Positions 1-6,981 of a DNA stretch of 17,423 bases are shown one piece after another. The stretch spans positions 1 to 17,423 of the forward strand of contig JAGHSR010000012.1 in NCBI GenBank assembly GCA_018065765.1, given 5' to 3'. The translations under genes and the position numbers were made by a program. The first letter of the stretch is position 1. Every line of letters begins with the position of its first letter. Below the pieces are notes generated by a model. The model did no database searches, was not told where the DNA came from, and was given only the letters and a program-made list of their open reading frames with translations. The DNA comes from Candidatus Colicola coprequi (GTDB lineage Bacteria > Bacteroidota > Bacteroidia > Bacteroidales > Paludibacteraceae).

Positions 1-186
1 GCTTTCCAAAGTATTGAAGCTCCTATGAAAAAGACTGAGCAAGGATGGATACCGGATTTCCAAAGCCGCTATTTCACCGAGGATTTCCCATTTGGATTGC
101 AGTTGGTCAAAGATTTAGCCGTTAAGAATCATTTAGAAACGCCTCATATAGATAGAATATTATCTTGGGGAAAACAATACTTATGA
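1..186 (+). CDS. C-terminal fragment of a probable NAD/NADP octopine/nopaline dehydrogenase-family protein
   Basis: Frame 1 is open from the left edge to a TGA at 184-186, giving 61 residues; the start lies outside the window. The fragment contains RYFTEDFPFGLQLVKDLA followed by a stretch ending TPHIDRILSWG. This resembles the helical C-terminal substrate domain of opine-dehydrogenase-like proteins, where a Y-x-T-E-D-x-P-x-G-L segment precedes a terminal helix with TPxID. Family members are oxidoreductases, and in Bacteroidetes they often sit in surface-polysaccharide clusters, which fits the LicD and glycosyltransferase genes downstream. The next gene starts 21 bases later on the same strand, so the two are probably co-transcribed. 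The Rossmann domain is not visible, so the assignment rests on the tail only. Confidence 0.6.
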   Translation, partial: AFQSIEAPMKKTEQGWIPDFQSRYFTEDFPFGLQLVKDLAVKNHLETPHIDRILSWGKQYL

Positions 187-207
187 TAAATTAGCAGTTA
201 AGAATTA

Positions 208-1386
208 ATGCTCACGCAGAAACAGAAAGATAAGATAGATGAAAAAAAGGCGGCAATGCCAAAGGCGCTACAGCGCGATAATGAAGCTAATTACAAGAAA
301 GGCTACTTCTTTATCACACTCAACACGCGCGAGGAAGTGCCTACCTTTGGATGTGTGGAGGGGCATATAGGAGGACAGAAGACCGATATGCCGCATATGA
401 GATATTCGGAGTTAGGAGAAAAAGTAATGGCGAGTTGGGAGAGTATTCCTCGCTATCACCCACAAGTAGAACTTATTGCAGCAGAAGTAATGCCTGAACA
501 TTTTCACGGACTTTTATACCTCAGTCCCGACGGAACAGAACATTTGGGACGTATTGTAAATGGGTTTATGATTTCATGCACACATGCGTATTGGGATATT
601 TTGGGCATCGCATGGCGAGATATGAAGAAAAATCTTACAAAAGGGGAACGCGCTGCAGCGCATGAATGGCAGGATAGTAGTCATACTCACTCGTATCGCG
701 GTCCGGCGGTTTTTGTACGTGGATATAACGATGTCGTACCCATCACAGAGGAGGATGTGCAGACGAAGATAGAGTATATCCGCACACAGGCGGAAAAAAG
801 GTTGATAAAAGGCAATAATGCCCCTTGTTTTCACATACATCGTAGACAACAAAGCCGCCATTGGTCAAAGGATACAGCACTCAATGCCATTTCAAAAGAC
901 CAGTTTTTCAAGAATAATGCTGCAGCGTGTGAAGAAGCGCAAAAAAAGGTGACGGAACGATTGTTGGAGGGTTTAGATTGGCTGGGTAACAAAGAATTGC
1001 TGCTATGTGCCAAGAAATTGCCTCTTGTTTGCCATCGGGCGGATATTAACCTTTTTGAACGACAAAAAGAAGCAATCTTGGCTGCCGCAGAAAATGGAGC
1101 CGTTATCGTATCCGCCTTTATCAGTTCTAAAGAACGTGAGATAAGAGACTTGCTGTTTGCAGCACAACTACCAATGATTGAGATTATGGATAACGGATTT
1201 TCAGGAAGATATAAGCCGTACGGCAAAGCGTTTTACGCTTGTGCCGAGAATAAATTAGTGCAAATATCTCCATGGCAATATCTGTATCAAAGAGAATCTA
1301 AGATTAATCGGGAAATGTGTCTTGTGATGAATGAATTAAGTTTAACAATATGCCAATGTGGCGATGACTGGTGGAAAAAGCTATGA
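208..1386 (+). CDS. REP-type HUH (Y1) transposase with C-terminal SLOG/DprA-like domain
   Basis: The protein has 392 residues. The N-terminal half is a Y1 transposase of the REP-associated kind: a beta strand YFFITLNT (33-40), the HUH metal motif in EVMPEHFHGLL (H98 and H100), a helix HLGRIVNGFM, then FVRGYND and KIEYIRTQAEK with the likely catalytic Tyr190. Such enzymes nick and rejoin single-stranded DNA at hairpins. Typical family members end soon after the tyrosine; this one continues for about 200 residues. Residues about 248-370 read like a Rossmann-type SLOG/DprA-like domain: LDWLGNKELL, then GAVIVSAFISSKEREIRDLL, a strand LPMIEIMDNG, and REMCLVMNEL. The gene lies inside a glycan operon and its TGA overlaps the next ATG. 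No terminal repeats were seen. The transposase call is firm; the second domain is judged from pattern alone. Confidence 0.8.
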   Translation: MLTQKQKDKIDEKKAAMPKALQRDNEANYKKGYFFITLNTREEVPTFGCVEGHIGGQKTDMPHMRYSELGEKVMASWESIPRYHPQVELIAAEVMPEHFHGLLYLSPDGTEHLGRIVNGFMISCTHAYWDILGIAWRDMKKNLTKGERAAAHEWQDSSHTHSYRGPAVFVRGYNDVVPITEEDVQTKIEYIRTQAEKRLIKGNNAPCFHIHRRQQSRHWSKDTALNAISKDQFFKNNAAACEEAQKKVTERLLEGLDWLGNKELLLCAKKLPLVCHRADINLFERQKEAILAAAENGAVIVSAFISSKEREIRDLLFAAQLPMIEIMDNGFSGRYKPYGKAFYACAENKLVQISPWQYLYQRESKINREMCLVMNELSLTICQCGDDWWKKL

Positions 1387-2075
1387 GAGATTTGGTTGTT
1401 AAGATATTGGTTAGTATTGGGTTGTATAAACCTATTGTAGAAATAATCAATCGCGTCAAGTTTGAGGTACAAGCACGACGAATGAAACGCGATGGATTAG
1501 CTATGTTAGCTGCCGCAGACAAAGTTTTTAGCGAGATGGGAGTGAAGGCTTTTTTAACCTATGGGGCATTATTAGGTGCGTACCGTGACCACGGATTTAT
1601 ATCTTATGATCCGGATATAGACCTAGGTATATTGGCAGATGATGTACCCGAAAACATACTCCAAGTGATGGCAAAAGCAGGTTTTCAACCATATCGACAG
1701 GTTGTGATGGCAGGAACCGAACAAGTGGTGGAAGAGACCTACATCTACAAGAATCTGCATTTGGATATTTTCTACTATATTCAAGAAGGGCAGGACTTGT
1801 ACAGCGTTATTCAGCGCAAGCACGAAACCAAAGAGTGGAAGGAAGCCAATGCAACAGATGGCTTCCCTTGCGATAGGTCGTATGTACCTGCTTGCGAATT
1901 TGAGCGCCGTGAGTTCTTGGGCTTGCAGATTTGGATGCCCGTAGATACGGATGGTTGGTTGCGTGCTATCTACTCCGATTCGTATATGACCCCTATCAAA
2001 AACTGGAATGCCAAAGATGGCTATATAACAAGGATTATTCATACACAAGAACGGTCGTATAGAAGACTATGCTAA
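1383..2075 (+). CDS. LicD-family (nucleotidyltransferase-fold) protein
   Basis: The product has 230 residues. The core motif YGALLGAYRDHGF (60-72) followed by D76, D78 and D80 in SYDPDIDLGI matches the LicD/fukutin-like nucleotidyltransferase fold, in which the spaced aspartates bind metal. LicD proteins transfer phosphocholine or related phospho-groups to surface glycans; the group used here cannot be read from the sequence. The start chosen is ATG 1383, which forms an ATGA overlap with the TGA of the upstream transposase gene; a GTG at 1371 in the same frame would add four residues and is less likely. The 3' end overlaps the next glycosyltransferase start by 7 bases. It probably decorates the glycan made by the neighbouring glycosyltransferases. 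Confidence 0.8.
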   Translation: MRDLVVKILVSIGLYKPIVEIINRVKFEVQARRMKRDGLAMLAAADKVFSEMGVKAFLTYGALLGAYRDHGFISYDPDIDLGILADDVPENILQVMAKAGFQPYRQVVMAGTEQVVEETYIYKNLHLDIFYYIQEGQDLYSVIQRKHETKEWKEANATDGFPCDRSYVPACEFERREFLGLQIWMPVDTDGWLRAIYSDSYMTPIKNWNAKDGYITRIIHTQERSYRRLC

Positions 2076-2968
2076 GCGTTATTATTTGTACCTATAATCG
2101 AGAAAAATATATTCGCCCATTGTTGGAAAGTTTGGCAGCGAATACATTGGATAAAGCACAATATGAGATTGTGTTGGTGGATAACAATTGCACCGATAAT
2201 ACGCGTGTGGTGTGTGAACAGTATGCTGCTGACCACACCGATGTGACGTTCCGTTACGTGGTTGAGATAGAGCAAGGTTTATCGGCAGCCAAAAATAAAG
2301 GTCTTCAAGAAGCCAAGGGAGATATTATCGTGTTTGTCGATGACGATGCTTTAGTGGATGCCCATTACTTGAAGGACTATGCCGATTGGTTTGCTACTCA
2401 CCCTGAAACGATGGCAGCAGGCGGTCCTATTCAACCCATGTACGAAGAAGGCGAGGAACCTACATGGATGACACCTTATACGAAAGCCCTCTTGACTGCT
2501 TGGATGGATTATGGCGACAAGGTGCGTGAATATCCCAAAGGACGCTACCCGGGAGGCGGTAATTCCGCTTATCGCAAAGAGGTGTTTGAAAAAGTGGGAC
2601 CACATAACACTGCTCTTGGGCGCAAAGGCGGAAACTTGATGGGAAGTGAAGAGAAAGATATTTTTGACAAAATGCACAAATTAGGTATGCAAGTGCTTTA
2701 TCTGCCTTGGCCGGTGTTGCATCACTCCATTCCACCGCATAAGTTGCAGCAAGATTATTTTGATCGACTTACTCTCCAAATGGGCATTAGTGAGCGACAA
2801 CGAACACTCGCCATTTCGAAGATGGAATATAGCAAGCGACTATTCTTAGAAGCCGTCAAATGGGGAGGTACGCTGGTTTTGTGGATAGGCTATTGCTTGC
2901 AAGGGCACCCTGCGAAAGGTAATAAACTGATTCTATTTAGAAGAAATGTAACAAAGGGATTACTATAA
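2069..2968 (+). CDS. Family 2 glycosyltransferase
   Basis: The product has 299 residues and the GT-A fold of family 2. It opens with LSVIICTYNREKYIRPLLES, continues with EIVLVDNNCTDNT (the nucleotide-binding Asp strand), EQGLSAAKNKGL, and the metal-binding acidic motif VFVDDDAL (D91-D93). An acceptor-side segment with GGGNSAYRKEVFEKVG and GSEEKDIFDKM follows, typical of cytoplasmic polysaccharide glycosyltransferases. There is no clear multi-pass membrane region; the hydrophobic stretch GGTLVLWIGYCL near the C-terminus may touch the membrane. The start overlaps the end of the licD-like gene and the next gene begins 10 bases downstream, so it belongs to the same operon. The sugar donor and acceptor cannot be predicted. 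Confidence 0.92.
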   Translation: MLSVIICTYNREKYIRPLLESLAANTLDKAQYEIVLVDNNCTDNTRVVCEQYAADHTDVTFRYVVEIEQGLSAAKNKGLQEAKGDIIVFVDDDALVDAHYLKDYADWFATHPETMAAGGPIQPMYEEGEEPTWMTPYTKALLTAWMDYGDKVREYPKGRYPGGGNSAYRKEVFEKVGPHNTALGRKGGNLMGSEEKDIFDKMHKLGMQVLYLPWPVLHHSIPPHKLQQDYFDRLTLQMGISERQRTLAISKMEYSKRLFLEAVKWGGTLVLWIGYCLQGHPAKGNKLILFRRNVTKGLL

Positions 2969-2978
2969 AAGGTCCGCC

Positions 2979-4190
2979 ATGAATATCCTACAAATAACGA
3001 ATTACGAATGCACCTCTGCAAGTGCCAACGACAATACGGGTATCAATCGTGTAGTTACAGCATTAAGTACTTATTTTGTTCAAGCAGGAGACACCTGTTT
3101 TAACGCCTATTTTAATGCTAATCCGAGAGGATTGTCAGAGGTCTTTTCTGCGGGTTTACAACTGACTTTACCTCTCAACGAAGGTGAATTACAAAGTTTT
3201 TTGATAGCCAATCACATCGATAGAATCGTTATCAATGTGTCTAATATTGAGTATGTTCGGGTAATCCATCTCATCAATAAGATAGCACATTCATGTCATA
3301 TAAAGACTACATATTGTATTCATTTTATGCCCGGATACGAGGCATGCTCCTATACTGCTTTTTCTATGGTCTATTACAACTTGACGCACAAAGAGCAGTT
3401 TGTAGATACTTTGAAAAAATGGCTCATTACTATAAGCCGTCCGATAAGTTCCAGACTTATCCAAGCAGTTATTCGAGATAGATATGCGCGTCCTTTGGAT
3501 ACCTCTGATAAAGTGGTTGTCTTTTCCCAAGAGTATGTTAAGCAATATTTGGACATAGCCCACTCTACCCGAGACGATAAATTTGCAGTTATACCCAATC
3601 CTCTGCCTTTTGGGGAGTATATCCATCAGGAAGATTTGCTTCACAAGGAGAAAGAAGTTATCATTGTTGGTCGCCTATATGAACCTACTAAACGCATTTC
3701 GTACGCCTTACGTGTCTGGCAGATGATAGAAAAGAATCCTCATCTCAACGATTGGAAACTGACGATTATAGGTGAAGGTGTTTCAGAAGGATACTACAAG
3801 TGGCTCATACAAAAGTATCACCTTAAGCATGCTGTTTTGGCAGGAAGGCAAGACCCACAACCTTATTATAAAAAAGCGTCTATATTACTATCCACTTCTT
3901 CGCATGAAGGTTGGCCGATGGTTATTATGGAAAGTATGCCCCAAGGGGTTATTCCGAGTGTGTTCAACTCGTATGCTGCAGCCCATGAGATTATTGACCA
4001 CGACGAGAACGGCATCGTTGTTCCTGACAACGATCTACATGCTATGTATGAATCTTTGGCTGCGTTGATGCTTAACTCCGAAAAGCGTCTTCAGATGGGA
4101 GCCGCAGCCGTTGAAAAAGCCCAATCATTTGATATGGCTCTTATTGGCGAGCGTTGGAGAAAAGATGTACTCCAAGCGCTGCCAAACTAA
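2979..4190 (+). CDS. Family 4 glycosyltransferase (GT-B fold)
   Basis: The product has 403 residues. The N-terminal half (MNILQITNYECTS, then TGINRVVTALSTYFV) fits the acceptor domain of GT-B enzymes. The C-terminal half carries the donor-domain signature: VVFSQEYVKQY, VIPNPLP, VIIVGRLYEPTKRI, LTIIGEGVSEGYY and the EX7E pair E310/E318 in SHEGWPMVIMESMPQG. These are retaining enzymes using nucleotide sugars, here presumably for surface polysaccharide. This is the last plus-strand gene of the left cluster. Its final 50 bases overlap the 3' end of the convergent yfhO-like gene, and no terminator hairpin is visible. The sugar specificity cannot be read from the sequence. Confidence 0.93.
   Translation: MNILQITNYECTSASANDNTGINRVVTALSTYFVQAGDTCFNAYFNANPRGLSEVFSAGLQLTLPLNEGELQSFLIANHIDRIVINVSNIEYVRVIHLINKIAHSCHIKTTYCIHFMPGYEACSYTAFSMVYYNLTHKEQFVDTLKKWLITISRPISSRLIQAVIRDRYARPLDTSDKVVVFSQEYVKQYLDIAHSTRDDKFAVIPNPLPFGEYIHQEDLLHKEKEVIIVGRLYEPTKRISYALRVWQMIEKNPHLNDWKLTIIGEGVSEGYYKWLIQKYHLKHAVLAGRQDPQPYYKKASILLSTSSHEGWPMVIMESMPQGVIPSVFNSYAAAHEIIDHDENGIVVPDNDLHAMYESLAALMLNSEKRLQMGAAAVEKAQSFDMALIGERWRKDVLQALPN
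4141..4190. other. Convergent 3' coding overlap
   Basis: The last 50 bases of the plus-strand family 4 glycosyltransferase gene (stop TAA 4188-4190) and of the minus-strand yfhO-like gene (stop TAA read at 4143-4141) are shared. There is therefore no intergenic space between the two converging operons and no room for a conventional bidirectional terminator at the stops. Confidence 0.9.
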
Positions 4191-6660
4191 GTATAATAGC
4201 CAAAATCAGGATAGCCATACACCACTTATCCGTTTGAAGAGCAGCAGGCACGAATTCCATAACGAGTTCGTGCTTTCCTTGTGGAATGAGGGCAGCACGA
4301 AAGGTATAGTTAACTCGGTATATAGGCGATTCTTCGCCATCTATGTACAAGTGCCAATCATGTGGGTAGTATATTTCCGAGAAGACAGCCAATTGAGCAG
4401 AGTCCGTTTGTGCCTCGTAAACGAGTTTATTAGGGGCGTACGATGTCAGCACAACGTCTGCACTCACTGTCGGTCGACTGTCAGTCGACCGTCGGTCGAC
4501 CGTCGGGAAAGACCCGTACCAATCACGGACCAAAATTTGGTTAGGAGCAAAGGTGGTATCCATAACTGCCACGCGACGCAGGTCCTGCGTATTGAGCGCC
4601 TCCGATTCGGCATCGGGGGTATTGACACAAAGGAGCGAATCTACAAACCACGCATTACCCAACACCTCCGGATTGGGGAACACGCCATCACGCGTAATGA
4701 TATACTTGGTATTGAGCATATTAAGTACGTTCCAGTTGTTGCGACTGATATGCGCATCTATCAGGTCTTGGTAACGACGCAGTTTAGCAGCCGAATAACC
4801 ACCGATGGACTTGAGACGATAAGACGTGCGAGCATCGTTGAATGTATTGGTTGCCACATTGAGCACACGATAGTTTAACGCCTTGTCTTGCAAAATCTGT
4901 TCCTCCCAAGGTTGCATAGCAAAAAAGCGGTTATCATCCTTCTTGTTGACGAAATTATCGCTATTGAAGAAACGACGGTCCACAGGAATCATGTCCGCCA
5001 AGATGAGTACACCGAGGATGGTGTACAGAACGCCCTTCGGGCTGAAGGACCGCTTCGCTGAAGGACCGCTTTCGCTGTTAGACCGCTGCGATGTAAGATG
5101 TAAATACCCCAACAATGTGGCAGCGGCAAGACCGATAAAGATAAATGAGCGCCAAGCATCTGCCTTGAGCATAGCAGCACGTTGGTCAAGAATAAGGTCG
5201 TATAAATCACCTACCTGTCCTTTCCATTGAGCATCATACGAACTGGTAAAGTCCATCATACCGCCAAAGAGGGCGAAGAAGAGACAGATACCGGCAGTGA
5301 TACCGGCGGCAATGAGAATAGGACGAGCCCCCTTCCGACTTCCCCCTGTAGGGGAAGAGGTAAGTTGTTGCAAGGCAAGGAAGCCCAATAGAGGTATGGT
5401 TATTTCGGCTACAATGAGGATGGACTCCACAGCGCGGAACTTGTTGTACATAGGGAAGTAGTCGTAGAAGAACTGCGTAAGGGGCATAAAATTACGTCCC
5501 CAAGCCAATAGAACAGAGAAGATAGTGGCAATCAACAGTGCCCATTTATATGGTCCGGGAACGATAATCAGACCTAAGACAAAGAGAAAACAAATAATAG
5601 CTCCCATATACACCGGTCCTGATGTGAATGCCTTTTCTCCCCAATAAGTGGGTGCTTGCTGGCAGAACTGCTTGGCAGATCCACGAGGCACACGCGCTTT
5701 TACCATTTCCTCGTATAGCACGGACTTTTCGCCTACATTATAGCCACTGGCACCACCCATAAAATTAGGAATGAGGAAGGTAAAGGTCTCGGCTTTGCCA
5801 TAACTCCACGCCGTAGCGTAATCAATGTCCAATCCGGCAGGTTTGGACTTATCTACATCGGGTTGGGTCAATTCGCTATGTCCTCCACGCATGGTCTCCT
5901 TGAGATAACTTTGGTTTAACTGCCACCAACTGAGTTTGGTGCCAAAGATAAGCAAACCACAAATGACAAGTGTACCTATGCCTATGCCTAAATCTTTCCA
6001 ACGTTTTTCAGAAATATGGACATATAACTCGGCTATTGCCATGATACCCAATAACATGCAGACATAATACGTCATCTGCGGATGCGACGTAATACCTAAA
6101 ATACCATAAATAATCAACAACGGCGCACCCAACCAATATTTCTTTCGGAAGATGGCATAGAAGCCACCTATCATGGGTGCTAAAAAGCCCAAACCAACGG
6201 CTTTCGTAATGTGTCCGGCAGGGATGATGAGGAAGAAATACGAAGACAAACCTATTGCCAAGCCACCTATGAGACTCAGCCACGGGCTCACTCCAAAGCA
6301 CAACAACATGAGGAAAAAGCCGAAGAAATAGGCGGCAATGATTCCGATGGCGTTGAAATCCTCAAAGAAACCAAAGTGCGAGATATGTTCCACATGAGCA
6401 CGAACAAGACCAGATGGCAAGTTTCCTGTAATCTGATAGGTCGGCATACCTCCAAACATCGAATTGGTCCACCACGGACTATATCCTTCTTTGTCGTAGA
6501 ACTCCCGGGCTTCTTGTGCAGCACCTTTCCAGTTATTGACATCCCCAGCTTGCAGCACCTTGCCATCTAACAGAGGCGAGCAATACAACATTGCTATCAC
6601 GACAAACACGATAATTGCCACTACATAAGGCAATAGTTTTTTCCAATCAAAGTTTTTCAT
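4141..6660 (-). CDS. YfhO-family polytopic membrane protein (GT-C-like)
   Basis: The product has 839 residues, usual for the Bacteroidetes YfhO group. It starts with one membrane helix (about 9-27) and a conserved extracytoplasmic loop with DVNNWKGAAQEAREF and WWTNSMFGGMPTYQI, then many further helices, a large periplasmic domain (about 545-800) and a last helix near 812-832. YfhO proteins are GT-C-type membrane proteins; in Bacillus the namesake is linked to glycosylating teichoic acid. Its job in Bacteroidetes is not known to me. ATG 6660 overlaps the TGA of the merR-like gene as ATGA. Three repeat-rich inserts lie in probable loops: residues about 434-446, 523-542 and 719-731. All keep the frame open. 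The 3' end overlaps the convergent glycosyltransferase by 50 bases. Confidence 0.9.
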   Translation of the reverse strand: MKNFDWKKLLPYVVAIIVFVVIAMLYCSPLLDGKVLQAGDVNNWKGAAQEAREFYDKEGYSPWWTNSMFGGMPTYQITGNLPSGLVRAHVEHISHFGFFEDFNAIGIIAAYFFGFFLMLLCFGVSPWLSLIGGLAIGLSSYFFLIIPAGHITKAVGLGFLAPMIGGFYAIFRKKYWLGAPLLIIYGILGITSHPQMTYYVCMLLGIMAIAELYVHISEKRWKDLGIGIGTLVICGLLIFGTKLSWWQLNQSYLKETMRGGHSELTQPDVDKSKPAGLDIDYATAWSYGKAETFTFLIPNFMGGASGYNVGEKSVLYEEMVKARVPRGSAKQFCQQAPTYWGEKAFTSGPVYMGAIICFLFVLGLIIVPGPYKWALLIATIFSVLLAWGRNFMPLTQFFYDYFPMYNKFRAVESILIVAEITIPLLGFLALQQLTSSPTGGSRKGARPILIAAGITAGICLFFALFGGMMDFTSSYDAQWKGQVGDLYDLILDQRAAMLKADAWRSFIFIGLAAATLLGYLHLTSQRSNSESGPSAKRSFSPKGVLYTILGVLILADMIPVDRRFFNSDNFVNKKDDNRFFAMQPWEEQILQDKALNYRVLNVATNTFNDARTSYRLKSIGGYSAAKLRRYQDLIDAHISRNNWNVLNMLNTKYIITRDGVFPNPEVLGNAWFVDSLLCVNTPDAESEALNTQDLRRVAVMDTTFAPNQILVRDWYGSFPTVDRRSTDSRPTVSADVVLTSYAPNKLVYEAQTDSAQLAVFSEIYYPHDWHLYIDGEESPIYRVNYTFRAALIPQGKHELVMEFVPAALQTDKWCMAILILAIILSLAALGVHLFSNARQ
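4471..4503. repeat. 11-bp palindromic tandem repeat inside yfhO-like gene
   Basis: Three imperfect 11-base units follow each other: CGGTCGACTGT (4471-4481), CAGTCGACCGT (4482-4492) and CGGTCGACCGT (4493-4503). The first two form a perfect inverted repeat of 10 bases around a single T at 4481, and CGGTCGACCG (4493-4502) is a perfect palindrome by itself. Three units make 33 bases, so the array adds 11 codons without a shift. In YfhO it encodes a polar stretch around TVDRRSTDSRPTV in the periplasmic domain. Confidence 0.85.
5034..5103. repeat. 16/17-bp tandem repeat cassette inside yfhO-like gene
   Basis: The units are GCTGAAGGACCGCTTC (5041-5056), GCTGAAGGACCGCTTTC (5057-5073) and the diverged GCTGTTAGACCGCTGCG (5074-5090), followed by two copies of GATGTAA (5090-5103). 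At the left edge CCTTC/GAAGG (5034-5048) forms a short inverted repeat with a 5-base loop. On the coding strand it yields a Ser/Arg/Gly/Lys-rich linker (QRSNSESGPSAKRSFSPKG) between two membrane helices of YfhO. Confidence 0.8.
5328..5360. repeat. REP-like palindromic element inside yfhO-like gene
   Basis: A GC-rich hairpin CTTCCCC / GGGGAAG (5339-5345 and 5351-5357, loop CTGTA) is preceded by a CCCCCTTCCGA segment. The layout resembles REP-type palindromes that I recall being abundant in Bacteroidetes genomes (CCCCTCC..CCCC-TGTA-GGGG forms). It encodes SSPTGGSRKGA in a loop between membrane helices of YfhO. The hairpin is seen directly; the REP identity is from memory. Confidence 0.6.
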
Positions 6661-6980
6661 ATACTTGCTCTTAAATCGACTAATTGTTGGCGAAGGCGAA
6701 GCAAAATCTCTGTAGCACGTTGGCGTGCGTCGGTATTACGACTGCCGGATTTCAGTTCATTCCTAATTGCCTCTATGCGTGTGATTTTCAGTTCATCACG
6801 AATATATTTTATCTGCTTGATAAGCGTCAAGTCTTGTTCGGTGTAGTAGCGATTGCCATGACCATCCTTGCGGGGAGAAAGTTCGTCAAAACGTTGCTCC
6901 CAATAACGAAGTGTTGCCGCAGGAAGTTCGGTAAGGGCCATAACCTCGCTCAATGAATAAAATACTTTTTTAGGTTCCAT
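6657..6980 (-). CDS. Small MerR-type transcriptional regulator
   Basis: The chosen start gives 107 residues. A winged helix-turn-helix of the MerR class fills the protein: FYSLSEVMALTELPAATLRYWEQRF (7-31), a wing with GHGNRYYTEQDLTLIKQIKYI (40-60) and a C-terminal coiled helix. There is no effector-binding domain and no metal-binding cysteine pattern, as is common for the short Bacteroidetes members. ATG 6980 is preferred over an upstream in-frame start at 7013 because it is 1 base after the stop of the lytic transglycosylase gene and has GGAGG (6990-6986) 5 bases before it. Its TGA overlaps the yfhO ATG as ATGA, so both are made together. Its targets are not evident. Confidence 0.88.
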   Translation of the reverse strand: MEPKKVFYSLSEVMALTELPAATLRYWEQRFDELSPRKDGHGNRYYTEQDLTLIKQIKYIRDELKITRIEAIRNELKSGSRNTDARQRATEILLRLRQQLVDLRASI

Positions 6981-6981
6981 A

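Noticed and set aside
831..1226. Minus-strand open frame of 131 codons opposite the transposase
   Set aside because: It overlaps a clearly coding region on the other strand and has no recognisable motif.
4236..4262. Inverted repeat GCACGAA/TTCGTGC as a possible terminator
   Set aside because: It is inside the yfhO coding sequence with a 12-base loop and no T-run; it is probably chance.
4111..4878. Plus-strand open frame of 255 codons antisense to yfhO
   Set aside because: It lies opposite the well-supported yfhO coding sequence, contains the translated repeats in a meaningless frame and shows no family motif.
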